Assembly (NCBI RefSeq): GCF_004005935.1
Contig: NZ_SACQ01000007.1
Coordinates: 175,693 to 239,692, forward strand
Length of the DNA stretch: 64,000 nucleotides
Direction: 5' to 3'
DNA from: Neptunomonas marina
Lineage (GTDB): Bacteria; Pseudomonadota; Gammaproteobacteria; Pseudomonadales; Balneatricaceae
In this document: positions 58,828 to 64,000 of the stretch, one piece after another
Numbering within the stretch: the stretch's first letter is position 1
Layout of the letters: every line of letters starts with the position of its first letter
Translations under genes and position numbers: made by a program
Notes under the pieces: model-generated
What the model was told of the DNA's origin: nothing
Seen by the model: the letters and a program-made list of their open reading frames with translations, nothing else
Database searches by the model: none

Positions 58828-59313
58828 ATGTTTACACGTTTTGCTGAAGGCTTGGCCAGGGCGTTGCTGTGGCTGGCGAGTCTGCTATTGCTATCGGGGG
58901 TTGTCGTGCTGTTGTATGGCGTTGGGGCCCGTTATCTATTTAATGCTTCCCCTATCTGGATGGATGAGCTATCCCGCTACTTGATCATTGGTAGTGTGAC
59001 CCTTGCCGCCGGCACGGTTTATGTCCGGGACGAGCATATGCGAGTGTCGGTGATTCAGAAAGCGCTGACGGGGCCAGCGGCAGCGCTGCTCTCCCTCTAT
59101 CACTGGAGTCTCGTACTCGTGTTGTCTAGCTATGTCACTTACATCAGTTATCACTATGCAGCCTCGTTAGCCATTTTTAAAACAATTGGGTTGGGTATCA
59201 GTAAATCCGTCCCGATGTTTGCGCTACCTATCGGGTTTGCGATGTTATGTTTGCTGGCTTTGTTACAAGGGCCTTTTGGCCGCTCGGCTGATCAGAGGGC
59301 GGCATCATGTTAA
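58828..59313 (+). CDS. dctQ: TRAP transporter small membrane subunit (DctQ family)
   Basis: 161 residues with four hydrophobic segments. The DctQ motif YLFNASPIWMDELSRYL is present. It pairs with DctM in the inner membrane. AGGAAG precedes the ATG. It overlaps dctM by 7 bases. Confidence 0.92.
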   Translation: MFTRFAEGLARALLWLASLLLLSGVVVLLYGVGARYLFNASPIWMDELSRYLIIGSVTLAAGTVYVRDEHMRVSVIQKALTGPAAALLSLYHWSLVLVLSSYVTYISYHYAASLAIFKTIGLGISKSVPMFALPIGFAMLCLLALLQGPFGRSADQRAASC

Positions 59314-60584
59314 TTGCTATGTTGTGTGCCTTTGCCATTCATGTGCTGTTGGGTGTTCCGCTTTTTATCAGTTTGTTAATGGCGGCTGTGGCGGGCTTCT
59401 TTTTTGTCGATTTAGCACTGCTTGAACGTATGTTGCCCCAGCAGTTCTTCGCTGGGATTGATGTCTTCTCGTTGATGGCGATTCCGTTGTTCATCTTAGC
59501 GGGTAATCTGATGAACGCAGCTGGCCTGACAACAAAGTTGATTGCACTCGCTAAGTCGATGGTCGGGCATCTTCGTGGCGGCTTAGGCTATGTTAACGTG
59601 GTATCTAGCGTCTTCTTCGCCGGAGTGAACGGCTCTGCTGTTGCTGATACTTCTGCGTTGGGTTCTTTGCTCGTCCCTGCTATGAAGAAGGAAGGGTATT
59701 CTGCGGCATATGCGGCAGGCCTTACAGCGGGGAGTTCGTTGATTGGCCCGATTATTCCGCCAAGTATTTTTATGATTCTATACGCATCGCTGACCAACAC
59801 CTCAGTGGGGGATCTTTTCTTGGCGGGTGTGATTCCTGGCCTGCTGCTGGGTGGCGCGTTTATGCTGATGAACTGGGTATACGCGTATCGCGCCAATTTG
59901 CCCTACAGTGATGAGAAGCCTTCGTTGCGGATGATCTCGCTCGCATTAGTGGCGTCGTTACCCGCCTTGCTTGCGCCTTTTATTATTGTGGCGGGTATCG
60001 TGTTTGGCTTTGTAACACCAACGGAGTCAGGCGCTTTGATCGTTGCATACGTTGTTTTATTTGGCCTACTGGGCAAGTCGCTCAACCTGAGGAGGATCTG
60101 GGAGGCTGTAGTTGAAACATGTACTTTGACTAGTGCGATATTTTTGATTATCGCCGCATCTTCAGTGGTGAGCTGGCTGCTGGCTTATGCTCAAGTGCCG
60201 AATCAGTTTGCGGCTATGTTGCAGCCGTTTATCGATAACCCCACCCTCATACTGCTGTTGTTTAGTGCAATCACGTTTGTGACTGGCATGATGATGGAAG
60301 AAGTCTCGGCGCTCATGCTGCTCACGCCTGTGTTCATGCCGGTTGCTCTTCAGGCGGGGGTTGATCCAGTGCATCTTGGTATAGTGATTACGATGAATAT
60401 TACAATCGCGCTGATTACTCCACCAATGGGTGCATGTGTATTTGTGGCAGCCGCGGTGAGCAAGTTAGAACTCGTATCTCTCTTTAAAACGATCTGGCCA
60501 TTTGTGTTGGTCGCGATGTCGGTGTTACTGCTGCTTATCGTGTTTCCACAGATAACCCTATTACTGCCGGGTATGGTGGATTAG
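59307..60584 (+). CDS. dctM: TRAP transporter large permease (DctM family)
   Basis: 425 residues with about 12 membrane segments. It carries the Na+-driven transport path. Conserved stretches seen: PLFILAGNLMNAAGL, FFAGVNGSAVADTSALGSLL, TPTESGALIVAYV and TPPMGACVFVAA. AGAGGGCGG precedes the ATG, inside dctQ. Four bases separate it from the dipeptidase gene. Confidence 0.95.
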   Translation: MLIAMLCAFAIHVLLGVPLFISLLMAAVAGFFFVDLALLERMLPQQFFAGIDVFSLMAIPLFILAGNLMNAAGLTTKLIALAKSMVGHLRGGLGYVNVVSSVFFAGVNGSAVADTSALGSLLVPAMKKEGYSAAYAAGLTAGSSLIGPIIPPSIFMILYASLTNTSVGDLFLAGVIPGLLLGGAFMLMNWVYAYRANLPYSDEKPSLRMISLALVASLPALLAPFIIVAGIVFGFVTPTESGALIVAYVVLFGLLGKSLNLRRIWEAVVETCTLTSAIFLIIAASSVVSWLLAYAQVPNQFAAMLQPFIDNPTLILLLFSAITFVTGMMMEEVSALMLLTPVFMPVALQAGVDPVHLGIVITMNITIALITPPMGACVFVAAAVSKLELVSLFKTIWPFVLVAMSVLLLLIVFPQITLLLPGMVD

Positions 60585-60588
60585 GGCG

Positions 60589-61341
60589 ATGAGTGAGTTA
60601 TATACAAAACCGATCCCTGCGGTGGCGCTTCCCGATTGGGAGCTGCTTAGAAAGGTACCTATCGACGAACACGATGATGCACTGGTGCCGGTCAGCTTAT
60701 CGCAAAACATACGGGTCTATCCCGCTTACTACAAAATGCGCGTCGTTGGCGCAATCCCTGAGTGCTTTGTGCGCAGCCGGGTATTTGAAAAGCTGATTCA
60801 GGCAGCAAGGACACTACCGGCGGGACTAAATCTTGTTGTACTGGATGGTTGGAGGCCTATCGCAGTGCAACAGTATCTGTTTGATACGCTTACCAATCTT
60901 ATTCAGCGTGACCAGCCGTCCCTTGATGAGATGCAGCGCATTGCAATCGCTCGAACGCTTGTCTCGCCCGCCAGTGATGATCGCAATAACCCAAGCCCTC
61001 ATCTCACCGGAGGGTCCGTGGATGTTACGTTGTGTGATGATGAGGGGCGCTTGATTGATATGGGCACTGCGTTCGATGAGGCGAGCCCGCTTTCGTGGAG
61101 TGCGGCATTGGAGGAGGTTCAGGGCGATACTGTTGTTGCAGCTAAACAGCATCGTCGAGTGCTTTACAATGCAATGCTAAGCGCAGGGTTTTCAAATCTA
61201 CCAAGTGAGTGGTGGCACTACGATTTTGGTAACCAGTTATGGAGCTATTACCGTGATGAGCCCGCTGCGATCTATGGTGTAACTTCGCCTGACAGCATAG
61301 AACGGCTATGGCAACAGCAGCTTAGTTTGACTTGTGTGTAG
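60589..61341 (+). CDS. VanX/DdpX-like D-Ala-D-Ala dipeptidase (peptidase M15D)
   Basis: 250 residues. VanX-type enzymes are zinc peptidases that hydrolyse D-alanyl-D-alanine. The zinc/catalytic signature S136-P-H138-x-x-G-x-x-x-D145 and the E207-W-W-H210 motif are intact, matching H, D, H ligands and the general-base Glu. No signal peptide is seen, so it acts in the cytoplasm. It follows dctM by 4 bases and so is the last gene of the TRAP cassette. In E. coli ddpX is linked with an ABC importer for the same dipeptide. No van resistance genes (vanH, vanA) are nearby. Substrate by homology; the TRAP link is inference. Confidence 0.88.
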   Translation: MSELYTKPIPAVALPDWELLRKVPIDEHDDALVPVSLSQNIRVYPAYYKMRVVGAIPECFVRSRVFEKLIQAARTLPAGLNLVVLDGWRPIAVQQYLFDTLTNLIQRDQPSLDEMQRIAIARTLVSPASDDRNNPSPHLTGGSVDVTLCDDEGRLIDMGTAFDEASPLSWSAALEEVQGDTVVAAKQHRRVLYNAMLSAGFSNLPSEWWHYDFGNQLWSYYRDEPAAIYGVTSPDSIERLWQQQLSLTCV

Positions 61342-61416
61342 TTGCAGACTTCGTCGGTGGTATCGAACCTGTGTTCTGCGTTGTAGAATACAGTTCCACC
61401 ATTAGGATGAGCTGTA

Positions 61417-62175
61417 ATGATCGAAGAAAACAAACCCTCAGAAAGCCATCAAGCTAAGCCTGAGCAAAAGAAAGTGCATCGTGGTATCTATCTTCTGCCG
61501 AATCTCTTTACAACGGGAGCGCTATTCTCTGGCTTCTATGCAGTGATCGCTGGTATGAATAGTCAGTTTGAAGCGGCTGCGATCGCTATTTTCGTAGCGA
61601 TGGTGCTCGATGGCTTTGATGGACGCGTGGCGCGGATGACAAATACCTCAAGTGCGTTCGGTGCCGAGTACGACTCATTGTCCGATATGGTGTCTTTTGG
61701 TGTAGCGCCCGCGTTGGTTTCATTTAGTTGGGTGCTAGGGGATATTGGAAAGATCGGCTGGTTTGCGGCTTTTATCTATGTTGCTGGCGCAGCATTGCGT
61801 TTGGCGCGTTTTAATACCCAAATAGGCTCTGTCGACAAACGCTACTTTATTGGTCTACCGTCGCCTTCAGCGGCTGCTATGATCGCGGGCTTGGTGTGGT
61901 TTGGCACTGAATATGAGCTCGACCCACAACCTTACGCTTACTTTATCGCTTTCTATGTTGCTGCTGCCGGTGTGTTAATGGTGAGTAATGCACTCTACTA
62001 CAGTTTCAAAGATGTGGACCTTAAGGGCAAAATTCCGTTCGTTATCTTAGCAGCGATTGTGCTTGTGATTGGTGTGATCTCGATTGAGCCTTCGTTGGCG
62101 CTATGGTTAGTCTTCTTAGGCTATGGCCTTACCGGTCCGCTTTTCTGGGTTGTTCGTAAAGTTCGCAAAGTATAA
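61417..62175 (+). CDS. pssA: CDP-diacylglycerol-serine O-phosphatidyltransferase
   Basis: 252 residues, the integral-membrane type II enzyme. It makes phosphatidylserine, the precursor of phosphatidylethanolamine. The CDP-alcohol phosphotransferase motif D-G-x-D-G-R-x-A-R...G-x-x-x-D-x-x-x-D is seen as DGFDGRVARM...GAEYDSLSD. About six to seven membrane segments. AGGATGAG precedes the ATG. The order ilvC-pssA-msrP is conserved in pseudomonads. Confidence 0.95.
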   Translation: MIEENKPSESHQAKPEQKKVHRGIYLLPNLFTTGALFSGFYAVIAGMNSQFEAAAIAIFVAMVLDGFDGRVARMTNTSSAFGAEYDSLSDMVSFGVAPALVSFSWVLGDIGKIGWFAAFIYVAGAALRLARFNTQIGSVDKRYFIGLPSPSAAAMIAGLVWFGTEYELDPQPYAYFIAFYVAAAGVLMVSNALYYSFKDVDLKGKIPFVILAAIVLVIGVISIEPSLALWLVFLGYGLTGPLFWVVRKVRKV

Positions 62176-62251
62176 CAATTCTATAACAGGGGGAATTTTG
62201 GAGCCGCTACCGGTCTAAACTTTCATTGCAAGCTTATGTAATGGAAGCACT

Positions 62252-63259
62252 ATGATCATTAAGAAATCGAGTTCGATTAAAAGCTCTGAAATTACTCCTG
62301 AGTCTATCTACCGCCAGCGCCGTGCCTTTATGAAAGGGCTGGTGGGTGGCGCAGCAGCGCTGACAACCGGCAATGCCATTGCGGGTTTATCTTATCCTTT
62401 CGAAAAAGATTGGCCCACCTACCCAGGTCCAGAATGGATGCGAGCGCAACTCGCTAACACGCAAAGAAACACAGCTTATGCCACCGCCGAAAAGCTGACA
62501 CCTTATCCTAACGTGATTACCCACAACAACTTTTATGAGTTCGGTTTAGGTAAGCAAGACCCAAGCCGTCGTGCGCAGAAGTTTGTTACAGACCCTTGGT
62601 CGGTAGAGGTTGCGGGTGAAGCCAATAAAACCGGTATCTTTACGCTGGAGGATCTGGTGTCCCCTCATCAACTTGAGGAACGTATCTATCGGCTGCGCTG
62701 TGTTGAAGCGTGGTCTATGGTGATCCCTTGGGTTGGCATTCCACTAGCTGATCTCTTGAAACGGTTCGATCCGACGGGTAATGCGAAATACGTGGAGTTC
62801 ACCACACTCCTTGATCCCAAACAGATGCCTGAACAAGGGAGTTTCTTTAATACATTGGACTGGCCGTATGTTGAGGGGCTTAGAATAGATGAGGCGATGC
62901 ATCCACTGGCATTCCTCGCGGTTGGCGTATACGGAGAAGCGCTCCCTCCTCAGAATGGCGCGCCACTGCGTTTGGTGGTCCCGTGGAAGTATGGCTTTAA
63001 GAGCATTAAGTCGATAGTTAAAATTCGCTTTACAGAGCGCATGCCAAAAACAAGTTGGAATATTAGCGCGCCAAGGGAGTACGGCTTCTTCGCAAATGTG
63101 AACCCTTCGGTCGATCATCCACGATGGTCTCAAGCGACGGAGCGTCGTTTGCCTTCATCTTTGTTCTCCCCCAATATTATCGACACAGCGCCTTTTAACG
63201 GTTACGCGGATGAAGTGGCCTCGTTATATAGCGGAATGGATCTTAAGCAATGGTTCTAA
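62252..63259 (+). CDS. msrP: Periplasmic methionine-sulfoxide reductase, catalytic subunit
   Basis: 335 residues (E. coli MsrP/YedY 334). It is a Mo-molybdopterin enzyme that repairs oxidised methionine in periplasmic proteins. A Tat signal is present ([17 protein letters not shown]). The Mo-ligand Cys150 is in [32 protein letters not shown] and [11 protein letters not shown] are family landmarks. Its 3' end overlaps msrQ by 10 bases. Needs the Mo cofactor partly made by moeA, moaC and moaD. Confidence 0.95.
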   Translation: MIIKKSSSIKSSEITPESIYRQRRAFMKGLVGGAAALTTGNAIAGLSYPFEKDWPTYPGPEWMRAQLANTQRNTAYATAEKLTPYPNVITHNNFYEFGLGKQDPSRRAQKFVTDPWSVEVAGEANKTGIFTLEDLVSPHQLEERIYRLRCVEAWSMVIPWVGIPLADLLKRFDPTGNAKYVEFTTLLDPKQMPEQGSFFNTLDWPYVEGLRIDEAMHPLAFLAVGVYGEALPPQNGAPLRLVVPWKYGFKSIKSIVKIRFTERMPKTSWNISAPREYGFFANVNPSVDHPRWSQATERRLPSSLFSPNIIDTAPFNGYADEVASLYSGMDLKQWF

Positions 63260-63849
63260 CGCGTGGGCGTGCTGCTCAGTTATGTTTGTGGTGGGGGATC
63301 TTCTTAGTTTCGCTAGTGCCTTTGCTTCTACTGGTATCTCAGGCTTACCAAGGACGCTTGGGTGCTGATCCAGCAAAAGAGATCGTGCTCGAAACGGGGC
63401 TATGGGCAGCGGTATTTCTCTGGTTATCACTGTGGGTAACCCCGCTGCGTAGGCGGATAGGTGTGCGCTGGGTTGTCCGGTTTCGCAGAATGCTAGGGTT
63501 GTATGCGTTTTTCTACGCTGTGCTGCATAGCCTAGCATTTGCAACGTTCATTGCTGGCTGGCGTTTTGACCTTTTAATAAAAGAAATCACCGAGCGGCCT
63601 TTTATTATTGTGGGTATGTTGTCGCTATTAGGCTTGGTGCCTTTAGCGGCGACATCAACGAAAAAGATGCAGAAGAGGTTAGGTAAGCGCTGGAGTCGTT
63701 TGCATAAAACTGTCTATGCCATCAGTCTGCTCGTGCTTCTGCATATTGTATGGATGGTGAGAGCCAGTTACTTCGATGCTATCGTTTTTGGAGTATTTCT
63801 GTTGGTCGCCCTCGGAGAACGATCTCTGTATCGATTCTATCGACCCTAA
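63250..63849 (+). CDS. msrQ: Heme-binding membrane subunit MsrQ
   Basis: 199 residues with about six hydrophobic segments, of the ferric-reductase-like YedZ family. It passes electrons from the quinone pool to Msr[20 protein letters not shown] and [18 protein letters not shown] contain the conserved heme-ligand His. ATG overlaps the msrP end. A terminator follows. Confidence 0.94.
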   Translation: MVLTRGRAAQLCLWWGIFLVSLVPLLLLVSQAYQGRLGADPAKEIVLETGLWAAVFLWLSLWVTPLRRRIGVRWVVRFRRMLGLYAFFYAVLHSLAFATFIAGWRFDLLIKEITERPFIIVGMLSLLGLVPLAATSTKKMQKRLGKRWSRLHKTVYAISLLVLLHIVWMVRASYFDAIVFGVFLLVALGERSLYRFYRP

Positions 63850-63871
63850 TTTATAGAGATAGCATTTATTG

Positions 63872-63894
63872 AGCGCCCCACTGGGGCGTTTTTT
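63872..63894 (+). terminator. Intrinsic terminator after msrQ
   Basis: The stem CGCCCC/GGGGCG with loop ACT is followed by T6. Confidence 0.9.
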
Positions 63895-64000
63895 GTACCT
63901 GAGCTGGTTGTTTTTGTTCGGTTTTAAATGCTTTTGTGTGTTTTTTGACCGGTTTTGATGTTTTTTTGCGTTTTTTATTAAAAAGTTGAAATAAGTGTTG
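63895..64000 (+). promoter_or_regulatory. A/T-rich tract, probable UP element of an rRNA operon promoter
   Basis: After the msrQ terminator the sequence becomes T- and A-tract rich (TTTTTTGCGTTTTTTATTAA, then AAAAGTTGAAATAAGTG) and ends on TTG, which could be the first half of a -35 TTGACA cut by the window edge. In P. aeruginosa, as I recall, an rRNA operon lies next to msrQ (PA4691/PA4690.5). No open frame is seen. Confidence 0.5.

Noticed and set aside
60589..61341. VanX homologue as evidence of glycopeptide resistance
   Set aside because: No vanH, vanA/B ligase or VanRS genes are nearby, and Gram-negative cells are intrinsically shielded from glycopeptides; a nutritional or recycling role fits better.

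Overview
The window reads as a chromosomal segment of a marine-type gammaproteobacterium close to the Oceanospirillales/Pseudomonadales (Marinobacterium, Neptunomonas or Nitrincola-like). This is inferred from protein similarity as I remember it and from gene order; no database search was possible. Nearly everything is housekeeping, densely packed, on both strands. I see no insertion sequence, prophage, integron, CRISPR array or tRNA gene.

Layout. (1) 1-3.6 kb: end of the spc operon (secY C-terminus, rpmJ) and the alpha operon (rpsM-rpsK-rpsD-rpoA-rplQ) with a near-consensus sigma70 promoter. (2) 3.6-7.1 kb: divergent uvrA and ssb. (3) 7.2-11.5 kb: a BCCT transporter followed by a cNMP/CBS/nucleotidyltransferase regulator and a DnaQ-like exonuclease. 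(4) 11.6-16.9 kb: a degenerate RmlD-like protein, sirB2, and molybdopterin genes (moeA, moaC, moaD) interleaved with two glycerolipid acyltransferases. (5) 17-20.5 kb: fabA-fabB, tpm, ispB. (6) 20.6-30.7 kb: rplU-rpmA-obgE-proB, rpsT, murJ, ribF-ileS-lspA-fkpB. (7) 30.8-38.8 kb: type IV pilus minor-pilin and adhesin cluster (fimU-pilVWXY1-pilY2-pilE, fimT) and thiO. Blocks 6 and 7 follow the Pseudomonas aeruginosa order from ispB to thiO as I recall it, except that ispH is absent and fimT has moved. (8) 38.9-50.2 kb: nadE, bamD, divergent rluD-pgeF, a kbl-tdh threonine-degradation pair with an XRE-cupin regulator, clpB with a sigma32 promoter, a response regulator, rlmJ and a small unknown gene. 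(9) 50.7-63.9 kb: branched-chain amino acid genes (ilvI-ilvH, ilvY/ilvC), then pssA-msrP-msrQ. Two groups interrupt the pseudomonad order ilvI-ilvH-ilvC-pssA-msrP-msrQ: HAD hydrolase/thioesterase/DsrE/IlvY, and LysR-TRAP transporter-VanX-like dipeptidase. The window ends in a very A/T-rich stretch that looks like the UP element of an rRNA operon promoter.

How the genes work together. Ribosome, RNA polymerase, envelope-lipid and cell-wall functions (murJ, ispB, fabAB, pssA, plsC-like, bamD, lspA) dominate. The Mo-cofactor genes supply cofactor to enzymes such as MsrP, encoded in the same window. The type IV pilus cluster makes the pilus-tip complex.

The most interesting accessory unit is the LysR-dctPQM-VanX cassette. 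It has a LysR operator plus promoter in front of dctP and an internal terminator after dctP, and it may be a TRAP-based uptake and cleavage route for D-Ala-D-Ala or a related dipeptide. Other noteworthy points are the BCCT/nucleotidyltransferase/exonuclease cassette, an RmlD homologue that has lost its catalytic Tyr, and a 16-bp palindrome over the kbl-tdh -10 box whose half-sites recur before the neighbouring regulator.
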